Assembly: GCA_013146195.2 (NCBI GenBank)
Contig: CM028377.1
Span: 179,468,465 to 179,532,464, forward strand
DNA: 64,000 nucleotides
Direction: 5' to 3'
Source of the DNA: Codonopsis lanceolata
Taxonomy: Eukaryota; Streptophyta; Magnoliopsida; Asterales; Campanulaceae
Part shown: in pieces, positions 46,290-58,399 of the stretch
How the letters are laid out: each line of letters begins with the position of its first letter
Numbering within the stretch: the first letter of the stretch is position 1
Made by a program: the position numbers and the translations under genes
Notes under the pieces: model-generated
What the model saw: the letters and a program-made list of their open reading frames with translations, nothing else
Told to the model about the DNA's origin: nothing
Databases searched by the model: none

Positions 46290-46700
46290 CTTGATGGCTT
46301 TCTGGTCGCACAACCTTGATAAAATGGTTAGTCCGTTCCATTAGTGTTCTAGTTCAAGAAACCCTGATGAAGGGTAAGACTTTATCACTACTTTCTGGTT
46401 GTGCAATCCCGACGAAGGGTTACCTTCTATTTGTACCACCCTGATAAGGTAGACCTTTTCTAATTATTTTCTAGTCATGCAACCCTAATGTCGAGTTAGA
46501 CCTTGCTATGTGTTCTCTAGTCAAGCAACCCGGATGTGAGGTTAGCTCTCCCTATTTGCTCTTGGTCACGCACCCCCGACAAGGGGCTAAACCTTTTCAT
46601 TACTTTCTAGACTCGTGACCCCAGCATAGGGGGTTAAAAATTTGTTTTTCCTTTGGTCACATAACCTCAACGAGGGGTTTGACCTTTCTTTATGCCTCTA
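46290..46700 (+). repeat. Degenerate tandem repeat, about 46-48-bp period
   Basis: Roughly nine units with a CTTTCTGGTC..GCAACCCTGACGAGGGGTT-like consensus, for example near 46357, 46405, 46476, 46524, 46567, 46615 and 46663. The CCC..GGG halves often form a weak inverted repeat. It leads without a break into the palindrome array. Confidence 0.65.
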
Positions 46701-46789
46701 GTTATTCTCGTAACATGTGTAAACTTGTGGTCTTGGGAAATGTCCATACAATTATCTCACATAGCCTTCGTCATGTCATGATCTTTCTG

Positions 46790-48320
46790 TGTTGCAAAGG
46801 ATATTGCATCATGTCCTTCTTACCTACACTGACTTTCTGTGTTACAATGGATATTGTGTAACGTCATTCTTACCTACACCGACCTTCTATGTTGCAATAG
46901 ATCTTGCACGACGTCCTTCTCATCTACACCAACTTTCTATGATGCAATGAATATTGCATCACGTCCTTTTTACCTACATGATCTTTCTGTGTTACAATTA
47001 ATATTGCATCATGGCCAACTTATCTACATGACCTCTCTGTCTTTCAATCTATATTGCATCACGCCTCTTATTTGCACCGACTTCTTGTGTTACAATGGAC
47101 ATTGCATCACGCCACTTACCTGCACCGGCTTTCTGTGATGCAATGGATATTGCATCACGTTCTTTTACCGACACTTACCTTTTGTGTTGCGATGGATATT
47201 GCATCACGTCCTGTTAACCCATGTTTACTTTCTGTTTGCAATGAATATTACATTTAGCCCCGTGTTTACCTTTTGTGTTGCAATGGATATTGCGTCACCT
47301 CCCTTTTACCTGCTTGACCTTTTTGCGTTATGATAGATGTTGCATCATGACCTTTATGTTTGCATCTACTCTTGTTGTTACATAAGATATTGCATCTAGT
47401 CTTTGCGTTAGGTCTCATAGTGATGCAATGGATATTGCATCTGATCTTTTGTCAGCCCGATAATGATGCAATGGATATTGAACCAGATATTTGCATACAC
47501 TTTCTTTAATGATGCAATGGATATTGTATTAGATGCCCGCATCTGATTTCTTTATATTGATGAAATGGTTGTCACATTGATTGTTCACGTGGAGTTTCTC
47601 AGTAAGTGATGCAACGGATATTGCATCGAAATTTTCTTAGGCATCTATGCTAAGTGATGCAATGGATATTGCATCAGATATTAGCTTGGGTTTCTCAGTT
47701 AGTAATACAATGAATATTGCATCATATTTTGTGTAAACTTTCTGAAGATGAAATGAATATTTCATCAGATTTCGTGTTGGTTTTGAGGCAATGCAATGGA
47801 TTGTGATAATTTTTGTGTCAAGTTTTATAGAGATGCAATTTATATTGCATCAAAAATGGTGATAGCTTTGTGATGGTGCAATGAATATTGCATCTGATTT
47901 TGTCTTAAGTCTTGTTGTAATGCAATGGATATTGCATCTGGTTCTATAGCAATACAATGGATATTGCATCAGTTTTTTGCATAGGTTTCTATGTTGGTGA
48001 TGCAATGGATATTGCATCGCATATTTGCTTTAAGGTTTTGTGAAAATGTAATGGATATTGCATCAAATCTGGTGATAGTTCTGTAGTAACACAATATATA
48101 TTGTATTTGATTTTGTATTAATCTTGTAATGGTGCGATGGATATTACATCTGACTTTATAGTGGTGTAATGAATGTTGCATCAATTTTTGGCATAGGTTT
48201 CTCTGTTAGTGATGCAATACATATTGCATCGGTTTTTGTATTAATTTTCGGAGATACATTCAATTTTGCATCAAATCGTGTTCCAGTCTTGTGATGATAC
48301 AATGGATATGACGTTTGGCT
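46790..48320 (+). repeat. Array of about 34 spaced palindromes, 46-bp average period
   Basis: The core GATGCAATGGATATTGCATC has 8-bp arms (GATGCAAT/ATTGCATC) round a 4-base centre. Clear examples are at 46939, 47137-47156, 47423, 47656-47675 and 47999. Spacers of 20-30 bases are unrelated apart from frequent CTTTCTGTG or TTTTGT. One unit (47747-47766) reads GATGAAAT..ATTTCATC and another (46841-46862) GTTAC..GTAAC, so both arms changed together. It ends where Athila 2 inserted (48331). Confidence 0.88.
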
Positions 48321-48330
48321 TTATGAAGTT

Positions 48331-49595
48331 TGATAGATGTATTTTATACGTCCTTATTGGGTACTTTTATAACTTAGAAATAGCAATTCCACGAGGCTTT
48401 TGGCTACTAATATGTGTTTTTGAGCTATATTGTGAGTTTCTGGGTTTTAGGTGAAATTATGGGAATTACAAGGCTTTTATTGAAGATTTCAAGGAAGGGT
48501 TGAAAGTGCAATTTGTGAAAAGAAAGTTGAATTAAAGTCTGATACCCCTTGTGGGCGCAAGGGTATGAGACCTTGCCTCCGCAAGGTCTCCAGCGTGCAC
48601 ACTCAGCCGGGTAAGGGCCTTGCGGCCGCATTCCATGCAGACCTTGCCCCCGCAAGGTACCCAGAAACCGCCTTTAAGGGAATTTCACCTAGACTGAACC
48701 TCCTCATTCACCTCAAACACCCCAGTATATAAAGAAGACATGTAGACAAAGCCAAAGGACGTCCAGAACACCAAAGAACGCTCAGAAACGTTAGGAGTTA
48801 GTTTGTAATACATAGTTTAGTAGTTGTAATTATAGGTTCGAAGATCGATTCATGTATTCTTTCATTCCGTTGATTAGTTCATCTTCAAAGATGAACTAAC
48901 CGTTCATTAATCTAGGAATTGAGAGGTAACTTGTATCGAATCTATTGCTTAATATATTTTTATTCATTCAATTCTTGTTGATCATGATGTTTATCAACCT
49001 CTTTACTGTCTAGCTTTGACCAAATGAATGGAATCGCAAGTAGTAAAGACGTAGAGGTGTGGATAGCTGCACGGTCAAATGCATATGCCGTAGACTGGCT
49101 CACCAATGTGATAAATTGACCTTATCGATGCACGAGAATGACAAGTTAGGGTCAGGTTCATATATATGTTCCTAAGTGACAGATAGAAAATTCATATGTT
49201 CGTGTTCTTAGGATATAGATCGAATGAATTATTTAGGATGGAGGCTCAATTATAATTTGACGATCTATATCAATCTTTTGTGAACGAACCCAAGGTATTG
49301 ATTGATACTTTATTTAAGAGAGCAATAGAGTAGACGCAAGTGAAACCTCAATCCTAGATTCCCCTCCTCCATAATATCTTCATAACTGTGATTGATGCTA
49401 AATTATTAATTAGATTCCCTGCTTTATTAGAATAAATTAGATTAAATAAAATAAAATAAAAACCCCCCGTAGTTTAATTACTACCGAATTACTTGCTACT
49501 TGAATTCTTCTTGTCTTTGTGGTTTGAGCCTTGCTTCCTAAACTATTCTGCAATAGTCTTGTGCACTTGCAAGGTATAAATTTAAGACACGACCA
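48331..49595 (+). repeat. Athila element 2, 5' LTR
   Basis: 1265 bp, from TGATAGATGTATTTTATACG to CGACCA just before the primer-binding site. It aligns along its length with the Athila 1 LTRs. Upstream of the TATA box lie several palindromes: 48543-48566 (outer ATACC/GGTAT), 48568-48589 (AGACCTTGC-CTCC-GCAAGGTCT) and 48641-48658 (ACCTTGC-CCCC-GCAAGGT). It interrupts the Tat C repeat array. Confidence 0.88.
48726..48734 (+). promoter_or_regulatory. TATA box of Athila 2 5' LTR
   Basis: TATATAAAG, about 70 bases after the last palindrome, at the same place as TATAAATAA in the Athila 1 LTR. Confidence 0.65.
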
Positions 49596-49602
49596 AGTTT
49601 TT

Positions 49603-49620
49603 TGGCGCCGTTGTCGGGGA
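49603..49620 (+). promoter_or_regulatory. Primer-binding site of Athila element 2
   Basis: TGGCGCCGTTGTCGGGGA, seven bases after the LTR, one change from the usual Athila tRNA-Asp site. Confidence 0.85.
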
Positions 49621-49744
49621 CAAGCTAGTTTTCTAGCTAGTTTGTTGGTAGTGATTTTAATTAATTCAGTTTTTATAAAAAGAAAGATACAAAATGAATT
49701 TTATTTTATTTTAATTGTTTATTTGCTTTTAATTTTAGTATTTT

Positions 49745-51111
49745 ATGCACGGTCGTAGATCTCTAAATCCCAAGCTGGCAGATTTAAATCAAAACATATA
49801 TAATTTTGGTAAGAATCAAGAAGACCTTGATAATTTAGAAAATCAGCCTATTAACCAAGAACAGTTAAATCGAGAGGATCCTCCGGTTGATCCTCCAATG
49901 GATAATAACAATAATCAAAATCCTGAAAATCTGGTTCCTCCGGTAAATCTAAATCAAAGAAGGGAGGAACAAGTTGATAGAAATATGGAAATAGTAATCA
50001 ATCAAAGAACTATAAATGATTATGGCCGACCCATATTGAATGCAACACCATCATGTCTAGTATTACCGGAAGCGGTAAGAAATTTTGAACTAAAAGGTCA
50101 TTTTTATAACATGTTGCCTTCAATACATGGATTGTCATCTGAAGACCCAGTAACTTTTGTCAAAGGGTATAGTTTCATGACCGATAATTTTTGTTAGGAG
50201 GTCTGACGGAAGATCAACTAAAAATGAGGTACTTTCAATGTGCATTAAAATATGTAGCAAAAAGATGGTTTATGAACTTAGCACCTAGAAGTGTTTATAC
50301 TTGGGCTCAAATATATGATTTGTTTATGGGAAAATTCTATCAACATGCATCTCTTTCTGACTATAGGAAGTAAATTATAGCTTTTCAAATAGAACCAGGA
50401 AAGACATTCCATGAAGCATGTGATTGATTTAAAAATCTACTTATCGTGTGTCCCCATCATAATCTATCTCAAGATGTGTTAGTAACTCAATTTTACCATG
50501 CTCTTTCACCTGCTTTACAAACTATGATTGATAGTGCAGCCGGTGGTTCTATTAATAGAATGACACCAGCTGAGTTAGAAAGTTTGTTTGAGATGTTAAG
50601 TGCAAATTCCCAACATAAAAGTACAAGAGGTAAAAGTAGAAGTTTATTTCAAGTTCAATATAGTTTAGATACTCAAGCACAAATAGAACAATTGAAGGAA
50701 AAAATAGAAGTTCTATATCAAAATAGAGCACAAATCCAAGAAGCATGTACTATTTGTGGATTAAATTCTCATGCTACTAACTTGTGTCCATCTAGTACTT
50801 TGTATCATGAACAGGTTAATGCGATGAATATGTACCTTTCAAGGAAAAAGAATGATCCCTATTCCAACACATATAATCCAGGTTGGAGGAATAACCCTAA
50901 CTTTTCATGGGGAGGAAATAAGCCCATGCAGCCTTAACAATTTCCTAAGCAAGGACAGTTACAGATTGAAGAAGTTCCAAAATCAGAAGGATTAGATGGT
51001 AGACACACTACTCTTAACAGATATTTAATGGAATCCATAGACAGATTGAAGAAAGAACTTGCTCAAGCTTTGCAAGGAAGAGAAGAAGGGAAGTTCCCTA
51101 GTCAAACATAA
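49745..51111 (+). pseudogene. Athila 2 gag
   Basis: From the ATG at 49745 (MHGRRSLNPKLADLNQN) it is homologous to Athila 1 gag. Breaks: a frameshift near 50194, stops near 50371 and 50425, and a stop at 50935. The zinc knuckle CTICGLNSHATNLC is kept (about 50743-50784), and YSNTYNPGWRNNPNFSWGG follows. Athila 2 has an extra coiled-coil-like segment (EQLKEKIEVLYQNRAQIQ) before the knuckle that Athila 1 lacks. Confidence 0.88.
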
Positions 51112-51629
51112 CAAGCAAAGTCTATCACTACTCTGCGAAGTGGTAGAGTCATTGGAGAAGAGGTAAGTGATCATATTCAATCTACAAATGTTTCTGATAA
51201 TGTAGATAAATCTGGTAAAGAAGTTCAAACAAAAGAGAAAGATAAAGGTGAAGATATCCAAGAAAATCAAGATAAAGAAAATCAAGAGAAAAAAAAAGAG
51301 CAAGAGGCAGAACCTCTTGAGGAACCATATGTTGCTCCTCCACCATATGTTCCTCTGATACCATTTACTGGTATGTTAATAAAAAATAAGATTGATAAAC
51401 AATTTAAAGAAATTTATAATATGTTGTCTAAAGTGAATATTAATCTCCATTTGCTCAATGTCAATAAAAATATTCCGTCCTATGCCAAGTTTTTCAAAGA
51501 TCTCCATTCTAGGAAGCACAAATTCGAAAAAAATAAGAAAATAATCGTTTCTAAAAACGTCAGTGAAGTATTACAACCTGAACTCCCCATAAATTAAAAG
51601 ATCTAGGTAGTTTTAATATCCAAGTTTCC

Positions 51630-52130
51630 TTGGGTAGTTCTAAAAAGATGAAAGCTATGCTAGATTTAGGAGCAAGTATCAATTTAATGTCTTTCGCTAT
51701 TTATAAGCAATTAGGATTAGGAGAATTAAAACCCACTACTATGTCCATGCAGTTAGCTGACCGTTCGGTCAAACATCCTTTAGGAATAGTAGAGGACATT
51801 TTAGTTCAAGTAGATAAGTTGATTATCCCAGTTGACTTTGTGATTCTAGAGATGGAAAGAAAGATCTGCACTAGCAATGAAGTTCCTATTCTGTTAGGAA
51901 GACCTTTTATGGCCACGACCAACACCATGATTAATGTAAAGAATGGTAAGCTATCTATGTCAGTAATGGGAGAAACTGTAGAGATTTCAGTTTTTGATAC
52001 ATTAGACAGACCAAGCGACATGAATGCTTGTTTTTCAATTGATGAAATTGAAAATCTTACATCCCAAAGCTTTGAAGCAAATCTAAATGATGATGAGTTA
52101 GAGAAAGAAATGTTTGGAGAAGAACTATGA
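51630..52130 (+). pseudogene. Athila 2 aspartic protease region
   Basis: It has MKAMLDLGASINLMS and VPILLGRPFMATT, close to the Athila 1 protease. Upstream (51111-51600) is the same Glu/Lys-rich linker, itself broken by stops. The frame ends at 52130 and continues shifted at 52114. Confidence 0.85.
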
Positions 52131-55100
52131 TGAAAGAAACTTCCCCGGTTTAGGAATTGATATAGAAGAATTAGAAAGAGAACTCCAAGAGGAGGATGCT
52201 AGAAAAGAGAAGGAGAGATTAGAAGCTCTTAAAAATGATAATGAAATTAAAGAAGAATTAGGAAGCCCTAAATCAGAAATTGAAATTGATAAAATTGAAA
52301 TGAATGAAGATCTAGTAAAAGAAGAAATTCCTAAGGAGGAAGAAAAGGAAAAAGTTAAACTTGAAATTCCTGAGTTTATCCCATCTATTAAATCTCCTCC
52401 TGAAGTAGAATTAAAGCCTTTACCATCCCACTTGAAATATGCTTTTCTTGGGGAAGGCAAAACTTTACCCGTTATAATTGCTGCAGATTTAACGGAAGAA
52501 TAAGAGTCAAGCTTGTTAAAAGTATTATAGACACATAGAGAAGTTATAGGTTGGTCCTTAGCAAACTTGAAAGGTATTAGTCCTTCTATGTGTATGCATA
52601 GAATTTATTTGGAAGAAGGTACCAAACCTTCTACAGAACGTCAAAGAAGACTTAACCCCCATATGGAAGAAGTAGTTAGGAAAGAAGTGCTTAAACTTCT
52701 TGATGCGGGCATAATTTACCCGATATCTGATAGTAAATGGGTTAGTCCAGTTCAAGTAGTTCCGAAAAAATCAGGAATTACTGTTTTTAAGAATGAAAAA
52801 GATGAGTTAGTTCCCACAAGAACTATAACTGGTTATAGAGTGTGCATTGATTTGAGGAAACTAAATGCGGCAACAAAGAAAGTCATTTTCCTTTGCCCTT
52901 CATTGACCGATCCTTGAAAGATTAGCTGGCCATGACTATTATTGTTTTCTTGATGGTTTTTCCGATTATAATCAAATTCCACTTGTACTAGAAGATCAAG
53001 AGAAAACCACATTTACATGTCCCTTTGGTACCTTTGCATTTAGAAGGATGCCCTTTGGATTATGTAATGCGCCACTTTTTAAAGATGCATGATTTCTATA
53101 TTTTCAGATCTAGCTAAAAGATGTGTGGAAGTGTTTATGGATGATTTCTCAGTATTTGGAAATTCTTTCGATAATTGTTTAGAAAATCTAACATCGGTTC
53201 TGAAAAGATGTTGCGAAACTAATTTGACCCTAAGTTGGGAGAAAAGCCATTTCATGGTTAAACATGGAATAGTTTTAGGTCATGTTGTGTCTAATAAATG
53301 AATTAAGGTTGATAAAGCCAAAATTGAAGTTATATCACAATTACATCCCCCAACTACAGTCAAAGGTGTTTGAAGTTTTCTAGGACATGCAGGTTTTTAC
53401 AAAAGATTTATAAAAGACTTTTCAAAAATCTATAAACCTTTATGCAACCTTTTGGCCAAAGATACCGAATTTATTTTTGATCAAGAATGCTTGAACGCAT
53501 TCAATCTGTTAAAAGAACAATTAACAACAACTCCTATTTTAACCAGCCCTGATTGGTCTCTCCCTTTCGAGATCATATGTGATGCATCTGATTTTGCAGT
53601 TGGAGTTGTGTTAGGACAAAGGGTAGACAAGAAACCCCATGTGATTCATTATGCGAGTAGGACGTTGAATAATGCACAAGTTAATTATACAACCACTGAA
53701 AAAGAATTTTTAGTAGTTGTGTTTGTATTAGAAAAATTTTGATCCCACCTGCTAGGTTCAAAAGTTATTATATTCTCTAATCATGCCACCCTAAAATTTC
53801 TATTGCGTAAGAAAGAGGCCAAGCCTGACTCATTAGATGGATGTTATTATTGCAAGAATTTGACATAACTATTAAAGATAAAAATGGAACAGAAATCGTT
53901 ATTGCCGACCATTTGTCTATGATGGAATTTTTACCTTTACTTGAACGTCAACTTCTTGACAATGAAATCCCTATAAATGAAGACTTCCCTTATGAACAAT
54001 TGTTAGCTGTTAAAAATTCTGAACCTTGGTATGCTGATTTTGTCAATTTTCATGTTGCAGATATTATTAATCCTGATTTCGATTTTTATCAAAGAAAGAA
54101 ATTTTTAACAGATGCTAAAAAGTATTTTTGGGAAGAACCTCATTTATTTAAAATATGTTCAGACTCTATAATTAGAAGATGTATTCCTGATCAAGAACAA
54201 CAAAGTATTTTGGTGTTCTGTCATGAATACTCTTCTGGTGGTCATTTTAGTAGCACTAAAACTATTAGGAAAATCATGCAATTTGGTTTATATTGGCCTA
54301 CCATTTTTAGAGATTCTGAAATATTTTGCAAAACATGCGATAAATGTCAAATGATTGGTGGGATTAGTAAAAGGAATGAGATGCCCTTGCATAACAATTT
54401 AGTTGTTGAAAGCTTTGGTGTATGGGGTATTAACTTTATGGGTCCCTTCCTAGTTTCAAATGGTTGTGAATATATTTTTGTTGCTATTGACTATGTGTCA
54501 AAATGGATAGAAGCCATAGCTACCCGAAATAATGATGGTCAAACAGTTTGCAAGTTTTTGGATGATATATTTACTCGGTATGGAATATCGAAGGCGATAA
54601 TTAGTGATCAAGGAACGCACTTCACTAATCGTTTGATGAATGCATGCCTTAGGAAACATGGTGTGATACACAAGTTGGCTACACCATATCATCCTCAGAC
54701 TTCTAGCCAAGTAGAAGTAAGCAATAAATAGATAAAGGCAGTCCTTGAAAAAATTGTTAGACCAAATCTTAAAGAGTGGGAATCAAAACTTAAAGAGGCT
54801 CTTTGGGCCTACCGAACTGCTTACAAGACCCCAATAGGTATGAGCCCTTATAGAATGGTGTATGGCAAAGCATGCCATCTCCCAGTAGAAATTGAACACA
54901 AGGCATATTCAGCCATTAAAACTCTTAATTTTGATCTAGCTTTGACCGGTGAAGAATGATTTTATCAGCTAAATGAGTTAGAAGAGCATAGGCTAAATTC
55001 GTATGAGAATGAGAAATTTTATAAAGAAAAGACCAAACGATACCATGATATGAGAATCTCTGAAAAAGTGTTACGTCCTGGATTAAAAGTGCTTCTTTTT

Positions 55101-55337
55101 AATTCTAGACTCATAGTTATTCCCATGAAAGTTAAAATCAAAATGGTCTGGTCCTTTCATTATAGTACGAATTTACCCACATGGAGCAGTTGATATAAAA
55201 AATCCAAAGACTAATAAGATTTTTAAAGTTAATGGTCACCGACTCAAACCTTATTTCGAACCCATGTCAGTAGAGAAAACAATTGAACTCATTCGTCTCT
55301 CTGACACCGAACCCTCAAAAGATTATATTTGCAGTTA
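52114..55337 (+). pseudogene. Athila 2 pol: RT, RNase H and integrase, many breaks
   Basis: Pieces in order: acidic linker and RT start (52114-52503), RT palm (52567-52917; MISIFSDL and FMDDFSVFG from 53089), RNase H (53452-53742: CDASDFAVGVVLGQ; HYASRTLNNAQVNY), integrase (53841-54731: FCKTCDKCQ; AIISDQGTHFTN; TPYHPQTSSQVEVS) and the integrase C-terminus to 55337 (GPFIIVRIYPHGAVDIKN-like). Stops at about 52501, 53299, 53371, 53742, 54729 and 54958 and shifts near 52890, 53075 and 53830. More decayed than Athila 1 in RT, but its integrase core retains the D,D,E segment in one frame. Confidence 0.9.
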
Positions 55338-56289
55338 GGTCGAGCCAAAGACGTTAAACAAGTGCGCTAGGTGGGAAGGCAACCCACTTTTAGGAATTTT
55401 ACTTGCTTTCGTAGTATAATTTAAATTTGTTGTTCTCCATCTTAGTTGATTATGAACATTTAAATTAAATATTTTCCAATAATGGCATAATTCAAGTTTG
55501 GGGGAGAAAAATATCATAGTGTAGTATTTATATGTTTTCTAATATTTTAGTGTAGTAGTTTTGTAGAATTTTTAGAGTGCAGGAAAGAAACGACCTTAAC
55601 GGATAAATAACGGAAGGACTAAAATGAAGACGACTCAAAATTTATGAAAAGCTCCCCAAGGCAAACATTCTCTCGCGGACCCTTTGCGGACGCAAGGTCT
55701 TAACACCTTGCCTAAAGGCCTTAATAATGGATAACGTGTGACCCTGCGATCGCAAGCCCATGGACCCACTTCCCAAGCCTTGCATCATCTTCGGTGCATA
55801 TTGAGTGTGAACCTTGGGGCGCAAGGTATACACACCTAATGGCACCAGGCCCCTTTTATAAGCCGATCGAGGCGACACAGGAATCACGAATTTCGGCTTT
55901 CAAACCTCTACAAATTCGGCGATCTCTCTCCTTTCTCTCAAGAACTTCGTGAGCTCCACCAATTCGGCCAAATCTCAAGTGCAAGTTGCTCTCCTCTTCA
56001 ATTTGCATCATCATCTCACCTCTCACTCCATTTAAGGCTTTGAAGAAGTTGCCGCCATTATTCTTAAGTAAGGTACGTGGAATTGCCAACCTTCTTTACA
56101 ATTAAGCATTGCAATCCATGTATCTTCTATCCCTCTCTATTTAAATTTTGATCCTCAAATTTTTATGCTAGGGTGATAGAATTATTTTTATGTTATTTAC
56201 GTGCATGCTTTATTTGTTTTAGTTAGGTTAGTTAAATTTTAATTTTTAGAGAGTAGATTTATTTTTCAGCTCCCAGAATGGCCTAAGCG
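55338..56289 (+). other. Athila 2 region after pol, ending at gap 2
   Basis: No credible ORF. A polypurine-like AAGTTTGGGGG (55495), CTTTGCGGACGCAAGG palindromes (55680-55740) and a segment matching the leader of the Athila 1 additional ORF (GAGAGTAGATT, CCTAAGCG). The assembly stops just where that ORF would begin. Confidence 0.6.
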
Positions 56290-56389
56290 NNNNNNNNNNN
56301 NNNNNNNNNNNNNNNNNNNNNNNNNNNNNNNNNNNNNNNNNNNNNNNNNNNNNNNNNNNNNNNNNNNNNNNNNNNNNNNNNNNNNNNNN
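56290..56389. other. Assembly gap 2 (100 N)
   Basis: Exactly 100 N. Left flank is the start of the Athila 2 additional ORF; right flank is the end of a Tekay LTR. The rest of Athila 2 (about 4-5 kb by comparison with Athila 1) and any internal part of the Tekay copy would lie here. Confidence 0.98.
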
Positions 56390-57399
56390 TTGGCGACCCG
56401 ACCCAGAACTTTGAGGTGGAACCGGGTCGGACCGCCCAAATAGGAAGGAAATAAGTAAACATATAACATGCAAGGACTCAATTTAAGAAAACGATGTGGC
56501 CTTGACATTAGAGACGTAGCACGCCTCGGCACCAGGCGGTATTTTAAAAACTTTTCAAACTGATAAAGCAGGTTAAGCAATTAAACCAAGTCATCGGCGA
56601 CACTACATGCAGGAACCCAAGCTAACGAGTTTATGGACAAGAATTAAACAAGAGCTAATAGGATGCTCGGCGGAAGACTTATACGTAGTGAACTACTAAA
56701 CATGATAACCAAAGCTCGGCACACAATGCTTAGGCATTAAAGGTTACAAGTACTACAAGTGTTAAAACTACTAGTAGCTAATAAAAAGTAACAAGTTCAA
56801 GTTCATATTATACATTCAAGCATAGTCTAATTGACTTGCTTTAACCCATCGCCTTGCAAAATATAAAAGGAAGGAAGAGACATCTAAACCACCTCTTCAA
56901 CCGCAACGTGCCGACCAAAAGAGGAATGAGGAGACACGAACACCGCAAGCCTCGAGAAGTGACCTCGCTTTTGCTAAGATCTAAAGCAAAGAAGGGGAAT
57001 GGGTAAGTCATAAAGACTTGTAAGCTATCAATCATGCATGTCATGGCAATATGCAACATACAAGGCAAGATATCATCACATAAGCATAGAGATCATATAT
57101 CCAAGATGCACATTGTTTCACATAGGTGCTCGTAATTAAATCACATAGGATAAGAATATATGGAGAGCCGGCCGCTACGTAGTTCCCCGCATACAAGCGT
57201 TATCCTGGAATGTGAGGTGCCTGATGTGTGTAAGTACATCAACCTTCCGAGGAGATGCCCGGATAGACACACCAATGATGCTCTAATGTTACAAAGTTAC
57301 TTCCCACCGTGGCCACGGAGGAGGCGTGTGTGAACAAAGACTGCATGCCACCGGACTCATGCAAATGCCAAGTAGTGTTTACTTAACAAATTAAGTAGT

Positions 57400-57486
57400 G
57401 AACGAGGTCGACAAGAGCGATCTCGCTCATGACAAGTAATTATTCTCATCAATAATCAGGATTGAGTTCGACAAGAGCGAACTCAA
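57400..57486 (-). other. Two stem-loops in Tekay LTR 3
   Basis: GAACGAG (57400-57406) with CTCGCTC (57422-57428): one pair is A-C on the plus strand but G-U on the sense strand. TTGAGTTCG (57462-57470) with CGAACTCAA (57478-57486): nine perfect pairs. Both loops read CTCTTGT on the sense strand. Confidence 0.65.
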
Positions 57487-58390
57487 CATATCAAATAGGC
57501 ATTCTATTATATGACATCTAAAAATCAAGCATGGTAATCAATCCAAGTTCAAGAGTCTAGAATTATTATTCTTAGTGAAACGTGTTTAGAACGCCGTAGG
57601 GATTGGATCATTGAGCCGGTATTGTTCGATGGCTCACTAAATTCGACTGAGTCGTTTCTAAAATTCATCCAATAGAGTTTAAATGCTAAATGCATCCTAA
57701 ACCTTTTCTAAGTTCTCGATGGTAGACTAGGCCATTAATCCACTTAACAACCATAGTCAAGAATTATCATTAATTCATAATTCATGGAACCTTAGAATCA
57801 TTATTTCTAAAAGTTATTAAATGTCAATGGTCCAAGAACAATAGTTATTTCTAAGGAGGCATAGAACACTTTTAATTCTAAGCATAGGCCAAGTCAATAG
57901 ATGAACAATTCATAGTTTATGATCCTAAAATCACAATCTCTAAGAGTTGTCAAAATTCATTAGTCCAAGAACAATAGTTGTTCCTAAGGAGGGAACATAT
58001 TTAATTCTAGGCATAGGACTAAATTAACAAGATGAACATGTCATTCAAAAATCTCATAAGATCAAATCATCATCAAACATGGCTTGGACATGGTAGGAGC
58101 ATGGGAATCATAAGAAGAGGGGGACATGGCAATTCTAGCATACAACCTAGTGGGAATCAATACCCTTACACCAAAGAAAAGATGGGATGAGCACAAATTA
58201 ATCGGATGGAATCGAGCCCCTCGTCGAGAGATTCACTTTGTGGTCTCTGCTTGGCAATCGAGGTCGGGAGCTCAAGCTATGGGAGAAACACACACAATCT
58301 CACCTCCACACACACACACAAAAGCTTGGGAAGAGAGAGAAGGAATGATCTCGAAATGGAGGGATTAATGTTGATCACAAAGTGGGAGGA

Positions 58391-58399
58391 CTTTATATA
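58391..58399 (-). promoter_or_regulatory. Likely TATA box of Tekay LTR 3
   Basis: The minus strand reads TATATAAAG at the position equivalent to 8336-8343 in LTR 2. Confidence 0.5.

Noticed and set aside
46790..48320. CRISPR array
   Set aside because: Spaced palindromes mimic the layout, but repeats vary freely, spacers are not of uniform length, there are no cas genes, and the DNA is plant retroelement sequence.
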